Shown piece after piece: positions 1 through 8,082 of a stretch of DNA of 64,000 bases (its first letter is position 1; the number at the start of each line of letters is the position of its first letter). Made by a program: the position numbers and the translations under genes. Source of the stretch: Paenibacillus sp. CAA11 (GTDB lineage: Bacteria; Bacillota; Bacilli; Paenibacillales; Paenibacillaceae); assembly GCF_003060825.1 (NCBI RefSeq), contig NZ_CP028922.1, forward strand, positions 2,649,001 to 2,713,000, read 5' to 3'. Under the pieces are notes generated by a model. It saw only the letters and a program-made list of their open reading frames with translations. It was not told the origin of the DNA and made no database searches.

Positions 1-695
1 TTCAGATAATCTGCCATGGCTTTATCCTTATTGCTGACCGCAATCGTATACGGCCGCTCGCCGTCTTTTTCCGCTAAAGTCACGTCCGCACCGTGTTCAA
101 TCAGAAATTTGACCATCGCCATATTCCCCATCCGAGCAGCCACCGTTAACGGAGTCGCTTGATAAGGGTAGACCCTATCCGGCTTATTATAATTAATGTC
201 CGCCCCCTGATCCAGTAAATACGTGAGTGTCCTCAGATCATGGTCCGACGCGGCTTGCCGCAATACGGGACCCCCATGCAGTTTGATATCTAATCCCAGC
301 TCATGGATAAGCGGAATGTTCTTTTTGTTGCCATAGTAGGCCTGTGAATATGCATCTGACCCCGTTGCAGTGAGCTTGTCCAACTCGGCCCCTTGCTCTA
401 CAATGTACCTGACCATATCCTCCTTACAATAACGAACCGCTTGCAAAAAAGCCGGATTGTGATGGTCATTCAGATTGACACCGTGCTCTACCAGCAGCTT
501 TACAACCTCCATTCTCTGCGATACGAGTGCCAAATCGAGCGGGCTTAACGTGATTCGTTTGCTAAGTACGATGCCCTCTTCAATATCCCAGCCTGCTTCA
601 AGTGCAGCGTGCAAAGCCGGAAGGTTACCATTGTAAATATGCATTGCGATTTCCGGCAGCTCCTCGAACCTCCCTATATCTTTCAGAACGATCAT
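1..695 (-). CDS. Ankyrin-repeat protein (3' end outside window)
   Basis: The frame starts at an ATG preceded by GGGAGTGG and runs off the window edge after about 231 codons without a stop. The translation shows several ankyrin-type units, with phrases such as LLVEHGVNLNDHHNPAFL, LLDQGADIN and FLIEHGADVTLAEKDG spaced by about 33 residues. Ankyrin repeats mediate protein-protein contacts and give no enzymatic function by themselves. In bacteria they often sit in toxin-immunity neighbourhoods, and here the gene follows a run of immunity-like genes on the same strand, so a protective binding role is a reasonable inference. No signal peptide is visible, so it is probably cytoplasmic. Confidence 0.85.
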   Translation of the reverse strand, partial: MIVLKDIGRFEELPEIAMHIYNGNLPALHAALEAGWDIEEGIVLSKRITLSPLDLALVSQRMEVVKLLVEHGVNLNDHHNPAFLQAVRYCKEDMVRYIVEQGAELDKLTATGSDAYSQAYYGNKKNIPLIHELGLDIKLHGGPVLRQAASDHDLRTLTYLLDQGADINYNKPDRVYPYQATPLTVAARMGNMAMVKFLIEHGADVTLAEKDGERPYTIAVSNKDKAMADYL

Positions 696-840
696 CTATA
701 CCACTCCCGTTTCCAAATCTTATGTATTGTTTCGCACCCTCTTATTTCCCATTATAGTGTTCAGTTGACTGCCGGAACCTGGAACACCCCCAAGCTCCGG
801 CCTTTCATTCTGCAGTAACCTAATATTGCTATAAGCCATA

Positions 841-1791
841 CTAGTCCATAAACATGGTAGTGATCAGTCGAACTTCGATTAGCCGCTGATTGCTCGCATT
901 AAATTTGAAGTTTGCAATTACCTGTTCACTGTAATAGGTTAAAAAGCAATACTCCTCCGTAGCATGTACTTCTCCACTGCCCATCGATGTCTCAATTTGC
1001 TCAATAGTGACCTCAACTTCAGCAGGAACGGTAATAGCGTAGATTACCTCATCGCACAGCTCAATTTGAAATCCACCGTAATCGTAATGATCGTCATCCA
1101 ACTGTTTCAGAGCTTGAAGCCCTGGAGTTGTTGCCTGGACAAATTCAGAATAGCTCTGCCCTATTGGAATCCCTCGAAATAATGAATTAGCCATTGTGGA
1201 CTTCATCTCATCAATCCATGGACCAAACCTCTCCGGTTCAGGCCCCGGAAGGCGAATCGACTCGTATGCCATTGCCCGTTCTATGATTTGCTCAGGCTCA
1301 AGGTCCTCCCAATAGATCAGGTCTGACACTTCAGGCATAGGTACATTGGCTTCAAGGAGCTGCATATAGAATTTTGTATCCCCGTGAGAAAGCTCCTCAT
1401 CCTGCAGCCGGCGCGCAATTTCAACCAGCTCTTCTCTAGTAATATCAGGGATGCGTGTGGGCTCTCCTTGGCAGGCCTCCTCAATCAGGTCCTCAAGAGA
1501 GATGGCACTCCAATAATGTGAGAAAATATAGGCATCATAGGTTCGGCCTGTGAGCTCATTGAAAGCCTGGATCTCTTCCTCGGCCCCTTGGCCCTCCTCC
1601 AGCAGGGTCTCTATGTGCTCAATCTCCCTTTTCAGTCTAGCTTTAAACGCTGGATCCCGCTTAATCGGCTCCAAGCAAGCTCGTAATTCGATGGGGTTCA
1701 CTTCCTTCTTCAAAATATTAGCTATGCTGCATAGCTTTTGTTCCTCACTGAAACGGGTTTGGAACTTTCTCCGGTGAGAGCTGAGGTCCAT
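841..1791 (-). CDS. Uncharacterised protein overlapping a SUKH-3 gene
   Basis: This is a 316-residue acidic, soluble protein that I cannot assign to a family. The N-terminal 75 residues are helical and charged. The C-terminal third (residues about 235-316) looks like a beta-rich domain with alternating hydrophobic and acidic residues. There is no signal peptide or membrane segment. The first 47 bases overlap the end of the upstream SUKH-3 gene in another frame, and no good ribosome binding site precedes the ATG, so translation is probably coupled to that gene. The company of immunity-type genes suggests another antitoxin or immunity protein, but this is association only. The start could lie a little downstream. 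Confidence 0.7.
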   Translation of the reverse strand: MDLSSHRRKFQTRFSEEQKLCSIANILKKEVNPIELRACLEPIKRDPAFKARLKREIEHIETLLEEGQGAEEEIQAFNELTGRTYDAYIFSHYWSAISLEDLIEEACQGEPTRIPDITREELVEIARRLQDEELSHGDTKFYMQLLEANVPMPEVSDLIYWEDLEPEQIIERAMAYESIRLPGPEPERFGPWIDEMKSTMANSLFRGIPIGQSYSEFVQATTPGLQALKQLDDDHYDYGGFQIELCDEVIYAITVPAEVEVTIEQIETSMGSGEVHATEEYCFLTYYSEQVIANFKFNASNQRLIEVRLITTMFMD

Positions 1792-2347
1792 ACACGGTCT
1801 GAACCATAATCTGATTAGGTTCTAACAGTGAGGAAGTAATCATGTCCAGCTCGCCCACTTCATGCTCCATACTTTCCAGCAAATGATCGAACACCCGCAC
1901 AGTCGGTTCATAATCATGAAGCAGATATAACTTGCCGGATCGTCCAATCGCCGTTACCGCCGGATAATAATATCCGCTTAATCCTAGACAATAACAATCC
2001 TCCTGAGCTGCTGTGGTAATGATGTGCATCTCAGCCTGGCAATTCAGCTCTTCTACGGCGTTAGGCACAAAGTGAAATTCATACTCGTGCCATTCGCTTT
2101 CCCTTGCAGGCCCATCCAAATGATTCAGCATATATTTGAAATGGGCCACTCGGTCAATCCCAGAATACTCTTCAAGAAAAGCTGCGGCAGCCGGGAACAA
2201 CTCAATCCCTTGCTCTGAGCAGCGCTCTTTATATTTTGAAATATCAATACGTCTTCCTTGATACCATCCGGATTTTTTCAGCAGCAGTATTACCTGCTCC
2301 CGAAGTTCGGATTCGAGTTGTTCCGGCGTTTGCCCATCTTGCGTCAT
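1745..2347 (-). CDS. SUKH-3 domain immunity-type protein
   Basis: The protein has 200 residues. The segment starting at residue about 27, GWYQGRRIDISKY followed by a GIELFPAAAAFLEEYSGI block, matches the pattern of the SUKH-3 family, whose members neutralise secreted polymorphic toxins in the producing cell. The ATG has a good site (GAAGGAG) 10 bases upstream. The 3' end overlaps the next gene, and a zinc-ribbon gene lies just upstream on the same strand. No cognate toxin gene is present in the window, so its target is unknown. The family call comes from recalled sequence pattern and was not checked by a profile search. Confidence 0.75.
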   Translation of the reverse strand: MTQDGQTPEQLESELREQVILLLKKSGWYQGRRIDISKYKERCSEQGIELFPAAAAFLEEYSGIDRVAHFKYMLNHLDGPARESEWHEYEFHFVPNAVEELNCQAEMHIITTAAQEDCYCLGLSGYYYPAVTAIGRSGKLYLLHDYEPTVRVFDHLLESMEHEVGELDMITSSLLEPNQIMVQTVYGPQLSPEKVPNPFQ

Positions 2348-2392
2348 ACGACTATATTCTCCTTCGTCAAGTTCATAGGTTGCCGATATCCT

Positions 2393-2932
2393 TCATTCGC
2401 TTGGCCAGATATGAATTTCTGTATAATTTTTTTTCAACAAGGCAGATCTCAATGTGTTTTTGCCGGATAATTCATGAAAAAGACGCCAGTAATGCTCCTC
2501 CAGCAGCTCATATTGATCAAACTCATAAGTTTGCTCAGATGTCGTTCCTTGGCACCATAAGTATCCCTTGATTGGCCCCTCCCTGGAATCACGCCAGTCC
2601 CCTATTAAAGGTCGCTTCCAATTCTCTCCTAAAGCTGAGGATAACACACTTTTGCCATCAAACGGACTTGTCTGGGCATATTCATCATTTGTGCTAAACA
2701 AGCGCCCACAAGCTACGCACTGATAGAAAGGCTGGGTTAATTCATAAGCCAGATTGCGAATCCTCATCACTGCCTCTTCAATATCTACAGGTTCCTGCCC
2801 TGATTGCTCAATTGCCTCATCAACGGCATCTAGAAAGTCAAATAAATCCTGATCGGCTATCATATGACCCTTATAGGGAAGATAGTCGGTGTTATCACGG
2901 ATAACATGACCGCATTTGCATGTAAATTTCAT
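2393..2932 (-). CDS. Zinc-ribbon-like hypothetical protein
   Basis: The protein has 179 residues counted from the ATG. A TTG three codons upstream is an alternative start with a poorer site. Cysteine pairs at residues 5 and 7 (CKCGH) and in a later CVACGRLF block form a likely four-cysteine zinc site. Between them is an acidic helical stretch (FLDAVDEAIEQSG). The C-terminal half has many aromatic residues. There is no export signal. The gene sits between immunity-type genes in one orientation, so membership in the same array is likely. The function is unknown; a nucleic-acid or protein-binding adaptor would fit a zinc ribbon equally well. Confidence 0.65.
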   Translation of the reverse strand: MKFTCKCGHVIRDNTDYLPYKGHMIADQDLFDFLDAVDEAIEQSGQEPVDIEEAVMRIRNLAYELTQPFYQCVACGRLFSTNDEYAQTSPFDGKSVLSSALGENWKRPLIGDWRDSREGPIKGYLWCQGTTSEQTYEFDQYELLEEHYWRLFHELSGKNTLRSALLKKNYTEIHIWPSE

Positions 2933-3020
2933 CCCTATCAATCCGCCCTTTGTTTATTTTTCCATTATATCATAACCGGGATTACCGGCTAATTCGGCAT
3001 ACTCCCTTTCTTACTTCATT

Positions 3021-3278
3021 CTATTCCAGCCCAGTCCACCTGTTTACTGGATTTGATGATGTAATCTTCACCGCTAAATATGTATGAACCCATACGCTCC
3101 AAAGACTTACGCCTGTAAGGCAAGTATCTGGCACCGGCCAGAAATTAGTATAATAGCCTAGGATAACAACTGTAAAAGCAAAGAATTTGATGGGATCGTC
3201 CCACCCCCAAAAGAGCATTTCGGCAAATGGGCTGACGATGATCGGAATTAATGGGGGATAACCACAAATCCCCGTCAA
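3021..3278 (-). CDS. Possible small hydrophobic protein or gene remnant
   Basis: This is an open frame of 85 codons from a TTG with only a weak, very close AAGG. The product is strongly hydrophobic, with two probable membrane spans (around residues 8-25 and 30-48), rich in Trp, Pro and Tyr. I recognise no family. It may be a small membrane protein or the surviving end of a degraded gene. The start codon falls inside a hairpin, which argues against it being an intact gene. Confidence 0.3.
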   Translation of the reverse strand: MTGICGYPPLIPIIVSPFAEMLFWGWDDPIKFFAFTVVILGYYTNFWPVPDTCLTGVSLWSVWVHTYLAVKITSSNPVNRWTGLE

Positions 3279-3304
3279 CCTTATGATTCAAGGTAACGGG
3301 GATT
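3267..3304. repeat. Near-perfect inverted repeat (hairpin)
   Basis: Arms AATCCCCGT and ACGGGGATT, extended inward by CCTT/AAGG with a small mismatch, enclose a 7-base loop. No T-tract follows on either strand, so a standard intrinsic terminator is doubtful. It could be an end of a vanished mobile element or a transcript-end structure. Confidence 0.55.
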
Positions 3305-4014
3305 CATGCCTTCAAACCACTATTCAATTCAATCCGATCCTCCAAGCTGCAACAACTACGCATGTTTTAGACATGCTGTGGGTTGTCCTCAAATTTCATG
3401 ATTATGAGTTCCCACGTACTAAGACGGTTCTAGAACAACGCTGTCACGGGCGCTCTTCTACAAGGTGAACCCTCTGTGAAGTACGCTTCGCTAACGTTAC
3501 TCTGGTGGAACCACGCTCCTTCAAGTGCCTGTAATGGACTTTCTTCTTGAGCCGCTCGTTCCTCATACGTCTGATCGCCTTTAGTCCCCACATACCTTCA
3601 GTCTGCTTAGACAATAGTGTCACGGCTATTCTCCAAATTTTGCAGCTGATTTCCAGTATGCTTCGCTAACCTAGATCATCGGAACTCTCTCCTTTCCCTC
3701 ATCTCGTATACATGATAGGAATGAATCAAGCTCACCAGCGGAATTCTGAAGAATTTCCAGATATCCTTTGGTGATGTCTATATGATAACGCATTCTTTGG
3801 AAATTTGAAAATGCCCGTAACTAGGGTTAACCAGACTATAGCTTTATATTTCAACAATATAAGCGCTCGTCTGCATCATTCTTTTTTTCTCTCAAAATTA
3901 TTCTTAATTTGTATAAATCCCTTAAAAATCCCTCGCTCGCTAACTTTCAGCAAGCACTGCCACAAGAAAAGAAAATTAAGGCTGATAAGGCATTTTATAA
4001 AATTTAGAACAGGA
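3305..4014. other. Gene-free region with two diverged repeat blocks
   Basis: No convincing gene is seen in about 700 bases. Two anchors recur with almost the same offset: TGTCACGG at 3442 and 3618, and GCTTCGCTAAC at 3485 and 3660. This suggests an old, diverged duplication of roughly 55 bases. A minus-strand frame of about 49 codons around 3450-3600 is basic (many Arg and Lys) but has no recognisable homology. The region looks like decayed accessory DNA beside the immunity genes. Confidence 0.5.
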
Positions 4015-4053
4015 ACAGCGGGATCCTTCTGTTAAAGAAAGGGACCCCGCTGC
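4015..4053 (-). terminator. Hairpin downstream of the Imm63-like gene
   Basis: The arms CAGCGGGATCCTTC and GAAAGGGACCCCGCTG pair with few mismatches. The structure lies 24 bases past the stop of the minus-strand gene ending at 4077. The tail on that strand is only moderately T-rich, so it is a likely but not classical terminator. Confidence 0.5.
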
Positions 4054-4076
4054 AGCTCCAACGACAATCATCGCCG

Positions 4077-4532
4077 TCATTGTAATGGTCTTAAAGGAGA
4101 TTCAATCACGCTGCGTCTCCCCTCAATATGCCACTGCTCATAAATATCACCAATCTTCGCAAATGCTTGATGAAGCATAATAGTGACTTCCTTAACTCTA
4201 TCAGCCGTGAATCTTAAAGGCCTCTCATTTCTGTATTCCTCTAGAAGCTTAAGATAAGCAATTCGGAAAAGGACATCCTCCATGATCCAAAATATCACCA
4301 CATCCACCTGGTCCGTAAATTTATTCAGCGCAAGCATTCCCCGTTCATATTGAACAAGCTGGTATCCGTTCTCCAGAACCTCAATATATGGAGCAAGGTC
4401 GTCATGGAACCCGTTCTCTGGATAAAAAGCCCCGCTAACAAGCTTCTTATACTGGTCTTCATATAACGAAGTCTGCCGGAGCAAATCAATAATTCTCCCG
4501 ATGATCTCCTGCTCCTCATAGACCTTTTCCAT
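4077..4532 (-). CDS. Imm63-like immunity protein
   Basis: The protein has 151 residues from an ATG with AAGGAGGG eight bases upstream. An in-frame start further upstream lacks a site and would run into the neighbouring gene. The core PYIEVLENGYQLVQYERG followed by a DQVDVVIFWIMEDVLF helix resembles the Imm63 family pattern (PHVEV-x-GYHYV-x-ERG, then an acidic-aromatic helix), known as immunity proteins of polymorphic toxin systems. It is cytoplasmic, with no signal or membrane segment. It directly follows the disrupted Imm33-like gene with a 19-base gap, so the two were probably co-transcribed. The family call is by recalled pattern only. Confidence 0.6.
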   Translation of the reverse strand: MEKVYEEQEIIGRIIDLLRQTSLYEDQYKKLVSGAFYPENGFHDDLAPYIEVLENGYQLVQYERGMLALNKFTDQVDVVIFWIMEDVLFRIAYLKLLEEYRNERPLRFTADRVKEVTIMLHQAFAKIGDIYEQWHIEGRRSVIESPLRPLQ

Positions 4533-4551
4533 AGGGTAGCCCTCCTTCTTG

Positions 4552-4958
4552 TTAGGATTCCCAATCTTCAACTCGTGTCCAGGACTCCCCAAAATGTTCC
4601 CGCTCGTAAGCAGCCCCAATTCCACCCTTAAGCGGTTCTACTAAGCTCGGGTCCCCGTCAATCAGTTCAGCAACGCTGAGGATGACTATGTTTCCAGGAT
4701 TATCGGTATACTCCTCGTCCTCTTCACCAGAAATTAGCCTCCATCCGCAATCCTCGGCATGATCCCCTTCCTCCCGGTACATCCAGCGGACAATACCGCC
4801 AGGTGGATCTTTCTCTGTAATCTCAACCCACATTCTCTCTCGCGCGAACTATCTAGTTCAGGCTGTGCTAAGACAAAATGGAGTCTTACCAAACTGCCCA
4901 CTTCCTGTCCCTGTCGCTCCTGAAGAGGAGGAATAAAGAACGTTTCCGGATGAAGCCC
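4552..4958 (-). pseudogene. Disrupted Imm33-like (DUF2185) immunity gene
   Basis: The intact 93-codon frame 4552-4833 begins MWVEITEKD and carries the DUF2185/Imm33-like block GWRLISGEEDEEYTDNPGN. Upstream, in another frame, codons from 4958 down to 4842 read GLHPETFFIPPLQERQGQ and later VRLHFVLAQPELDSSRER, which is the expected N-terminal half of the same family and ends just where RMWVEIT should follow. The two halves are joined by a GAGAGAGA tract; removing one GA restores one frame. No ATG, GTG or TTG stands at the proper distance from the GGAAGGAGGG site at 4966-4975, so the start also appears lost. The fragment from ATG 4833 might still be made. Confidence 0.65.
4834..4841 (-). repeat. 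(GA)4 tract at the frameshift
   Basis: Four GA units immediately precede the ATG at 4833. One unit fewer would fuse the upstream HPETFFIP frame to MWVEIT. Short dinucleotide tracts change length by slippage, so this may be a mutational lesion, a switch, or a sequencing error. Confidence 0.6.
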
Positions 4959-5057
4959 TGCTGAACCCTCCTTCCTTGGATGTCAATGCCTTAATTTCTT
5001 TACATCCTATTCGACAGGGTACAGCAAAAATCCCCCAATTCTCTGTAGAATTGCCGA

Positions 5058-6530
5058 CTATCTTCCCTGGTACAATTTATAATCCGAATGATCGCCTAAT
5101 GCTTCTTGAAGCGTAGACGATGACGCCCCTTTCAGCTTCTCGTCAAAAAAAGCAAGAACGAATTTCTTGATCACACGGTGATTCTCCTGGGGAGCAATCC
5201 CTTGGAGCCTGGACAGCAGCGGGGAATAGAGAGGAAAATCCGAGAAACTCGTATGATCACTGCGCTTCACCGTCAGCACATAATTACCACCATCGGCCGC
5301 ATGCTTCTGACGTTCCATCAGCTCGCTGATGGTAGCCTCATAATCGGCACGTGTCTTATTTAGCCTTTGCAGCTCTTTATCCGAGACAGCATCACTTGTA
5401 AACGTGCTGTCAGCACTGATCAGCATGAATGGATGATTCAATCCGTTTATCGCTCTATGCTTACCGAAGAAACCGCCGTCCATATTGATTCCTGCCTTAA
5501 CCCGTTCATCCGTAAGCATAGTCTGCACTGTTGTTGCTCCTCCCAAGGAATAGCCAAGCATCCCGATACGGTCAAGATCCAGGCGGCCGGTAAATCGGCC
5601 ATCCTTGTCATGGGTATTCAGCTGTTCAATCTGGTCCAGCACAAACTTCGTATCCTTGATCCACACCTGGTCAACAAGTCGGTCAAATTCGGAATTGCCT
5701 AGCGTATGTCCAGCATCCGGAAAATATTTAAATACCCTTCCATCGGGGAACACGGTGACATTGGAGCTGCCTACATAGTCGATAGCAATTACTATATAAC
5801 CATGGCTGACTAACGACTCTGTCAAAAAAGTGCTTTGACTCCTCCAACCCATATTGCCATGGGAATAGACAATCACCGGATACTTGGCTTCATGGTTAGC
5901 CAGGGCTACACCCGGAATGGAATGGGTCTTTACAAGTTTAAGGGAGCTATAGAACATCTCGGGCAGCCCCTGATTCTTGCTGATTGCCTTCGTGAAAATA
6001 GCAGGGTGCTCCACATAGGGGGCGGTTTCTCCCGTCGCATTCGCATCTGCCGGATACCAGATTTGAACCATCAGTTCACGCTGAGTACCGGGCCCAGTAT
6101 GAACTTGCTCTCTGGATGAATCGGTCCATAGATAGGATACCGTCCCTATTTTGTAAGGTCCATCTAAGGGACTGAATGAGAATACTGGAAACGTAGTAGG
6201 AACGACAATCCCTACACCAGCTAACAAGACCGCTCCAACGATCCGTAATATGAATCCAGCTTTACTTCTTCGCTGCCGGGGCTCATTCGATTCTTTATCA
6301 CTGCGTCTCCATCCTTTTCGGCGAATCCACACCGCGAGCGGCAGGATGCCGATCACATAAACGAATGTCATTTCCCAGCGAAGACTTTCCATAAGGCATT
6401 GAAGCAAGGTGGCCGCTACAGAGATTGCGAAGCCTGCAAGCAGCATTCGCTTAGCTTTCTTAGGATAAAAAAGCAGCCATGCCAAAATAGCAAAATTAAT
6501 AACTGCTAAAGCGATTTCCAAGGGTCTCAT
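5058..6530 (-). CDS. Membrane-anchored alpha/beta hydrolase, PAF-acetylhydrolase type
   Basis: This 490-residue protein has two or three N-terminal membrane spans (about residues 6-45, 55-70 and 92-112) followed by a large alpha/beta hydrolase domain. The domain has an oxyanion-type YSHGNMGW (222-229), the nucleophile elbow GYSLGG with Ser328, an acidic residue at about 351 (NMDGG) and a late His426 in SDHTSF. This layout fits the platelet-activating-factor acetylhydrolase/dienelactone hydrolase group, which cleaves small esters; the true substrate is unknown. The catalytic domain probably faces outward. The start ATG has GGGAGAG upstream. The gene stands alone, with a possible operator in its promoter region. 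Confidence 0.8.
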   Translation of the reverse strand: MRPLEIALAVINFAILAWLLFYPKKAKRMLLAGFAISVAATLLQCLMESLRWEMTFVYVIGILPLAVWIRRKGWRRSDKESNEPRQRRSKAGFILRIVGAVLLAGVGIVVPTTFPVFSFSPLDGPYKIGTVSYLWTDSSREQVHTGPGTQRELMVQIWYPADANATGETAPYVEHPAIFTKAISKNQGLPEMFYSSLKLVKTHSIPGVALANHEAKYPVIVYSHGNMGWRSQSTFLTESLVSHGYIVIAIDYVGSSNVTVFPDGRVFKYFPDAGHTLGNSEFDRLVDQVWIKDTKFVLDQIEQLNTHDKDGRFTGRLDLDRIGMLGYSLGGATTVQTMLTDERVKAGINMDGGFFGKHRAINGLNHPFMLISADSTFTSDAVSDKELQRLNKTRADYEATISELMERQKHAADGGNYVLTVKRSDHTSFSDFPLYSPLLSRLQGIAPQENHRVIKKFVLAFFDEKLKGASSSTLQEALGDHSDYKLYQGR

Positions 6531-6605
6531 AAGTTGCTACTCTCCCACTCTCTATAAATATGAATTGAGTACAAGTTAATTTTTTTAAAGTGCTGCAGCA
6601 TCTAT

Positions 6606-6623
6606 TTAATACACTCGTACTAA
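6606..6623. promoter_or_regulatory. Palindromic operator candidate upstream of the hydrolase
   Basis: TTAATAC and GTACTAA are arms of an imperfect inverted repeat around CTC-like spacing, in AT-rich DNA about 80 bases before the hydrolase start. The size and position suit a dimeric repressor of the TetR type. No regulator gene is adjacent. Confidence 0.3.
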
Positions 6624-6659
6624 ATCGGATTTATTTTAGCACATATGTATTAAAAAATA

Positions 6660-6691
6660 CAACAAAAAAAACCCTTCAACCATGAAGGGTT
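6660..6691 (-). terminator. Intrinsic terminator of the HD-GYP gene
   Basis: Arms AACCCTTCA and TGAAGGGTT enclose a 4-base loop, followed on the minus strand by a run of eight or more T. It lies 20 bases after the stop at 6712. Confidence 0.9.
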
Positions 6692-6711
6692 CTCAAAAGC
6701 TATTAAACGGG

Positions 6712-7770
6712 TTACTGAATGAAGATTTCTTCAATTGAAATATCTCTTTCCTTCGACAAATCTCTGAACTCCTCACCGACTTTTACTAGGGGTCTGAAGA
6801 TGTCCGTAGGATTGTTGTAGACGATCGTTGCCGTCTCTCCTGTCGATAGCTTAGCATTCTTACCAATAAAATTCGGCAGAAGGTTACGTGTCAGCGCTTG
6901 GACCGGCTTCTCATTTAGTTTACCGAAACCAAGCTCATGAATTTCCTTCAATATGGTTAACAGGCCTGGCTTAGGTTCTCCACTGCGTGAAGAGGTTCTT
7001 TCGATATAGGCGTTGGCCACAGCCACGATTTGGGCATAGGGGTGGATTTCACCTTTGCCGATCCCGAGCGGATACCCGCTTCCATCCTCTAACTCATGAT
7101 GCTGCAAAGCTGCCAAGGCAAGTGCTTCATCATTCAGTGATTTGCGGATTAGCTCATACCCGTAGGAGGTATGCCGTTTCAGTTCATCAAGCTCCTCCAA
7201 GCTTAGGTCTTCAGGATGATTCCGAATGGATTGACGTACCTTGCTCTTGCCAATATCATGCAAATAGCCTGCTTTGCTAACCTCATAGCTTTCTTCCCGG
7301 CTATAGCCGAGCCATATAGCGATATAGAAAGACAGCAGTCCGACTTGGAGGGAATGGTTATACAGATTCACATCCTCCCGTCCCAGAGAAAGCAGCAGAC
7401 TCACTACATCCTTACGCTCATCTACGACTTCCAGCAAGGATAGAAACTTCTCTTCAATGCTATCTTGGTTAATCTTCCCGTTCGTCAAAGCTTCTAGAAA
7501 TACGGACTGGTACGCCTGAATTGTGAACTCAAAGTTATCCCGCAGTCTTTGGCTGAAGCTGTGAGCAAAGCTCTGCTCCTCTTCAGAAGAACCATCGATG
7601 CTGATCTGCCGCGGCTCAATATCAACATAATCTATGCTCTGTCTAATCAGCAGTGCGATTTCTTCATTGCGGATTCGCGTTCCTTTCGCAAGTACGTGCA
7701 AGCCTGCCTGATTAAATGTATCCGACTTTAGCTGATCACCACTAACCAGCTCCATTACATGGGTTCTCAT
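6712..7770 (-). CDS. HD-GYP domain cyclic-di-GMP phosphodiesterase
   Basis: The protein has 352 residues. The C-terminal half is an HD-GYP domain, with NHS at about 138, the metal-binding HD pair in YLHDIGK (171-172), HHE at 224-226 and GYP at 232-234. The family hydrolyses cyclic di-GMP, a second messenger that controls motility and biofilm. The N-terminal 100 residues are a short beta/alpha region without a classical sensor domain. There are no membrane spans, so it is cytoplasmic. AGAGGGG precedes the ATG. It is transcribed alone and ends at a strong terminator. All family-defining residues are present, so activity is likely. Confidence 0.9.
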   Translation of the reverse strand: MRTHVMELVSGDQLKSDTFNQAGLHVLAKGTRIRNEEIALLIRQSIDYVDIEPRQISIDGSSEEEQSFAHSFSQRLRDNFEFTIQAYQSVFLEALTNGKINQDSIEEKFLSLLEVVDERKDVVSLLLSLGREDVNLYNHSLQVGLLSFYIAIWLGYSREESYEVSKAGYLHDIGKSKVRQSIRNHPEDLSLEELDELKRHTSYGYELIRKSLNDEALALAALQHHELEDGSGYPLGIGKGEIHPYAQIVAVANAYIERTSSRSGEPKPGLLTILKEIHELGFGKLNEKPVQALTRNLLPNFIGKNAKLSTGETATIVYNNPTDIFRPLVKVGEEFRDLSKERDISIEEIFIQ

Positions 7771-8082
7771 GAAATCGGAAGTCCCCTCTTTCTATGTATG
7801 TATTCTTTCAAAAGAAATCATAAGTAACCTGCTCTCTATTATTAATATCGTGCATAGCAAGTTCGTTCTAAATAGTTCAAAAGACTACTTTTCTGCTGTG
7901 GATTTCTCAAATCTAGTAAGTTTGGCATACGAAAATCAGTAAATGATCATCATAGAACCATGGACGAAATGAAGGATCGCTTGCTAAATCAAAATACCTT
8001 AGATCACTTGAAAGCACTAAAGCAAGTAGATCTAAGGCATCTTCATCCCCTAACTTAGTTAGGTTTTCTTACATGAAATCAC
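7771..8082. other. Gene-free interval with two inverted repeats
   Basis: An imperfect hairpin at 7997-8037 pairs CCTTAGATCACTTG with CAAGTAGATCTAAGG. A shorter perfect one at 8049-8062 (CCTAAC-TTA-GTTAGG) is followed by TTTTC on the plus strand. A 32-codon frame from the ATG at 7961 spans the first hairpin but lacks a ribosome binding site. I see no gene. Confidence 0.45.
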
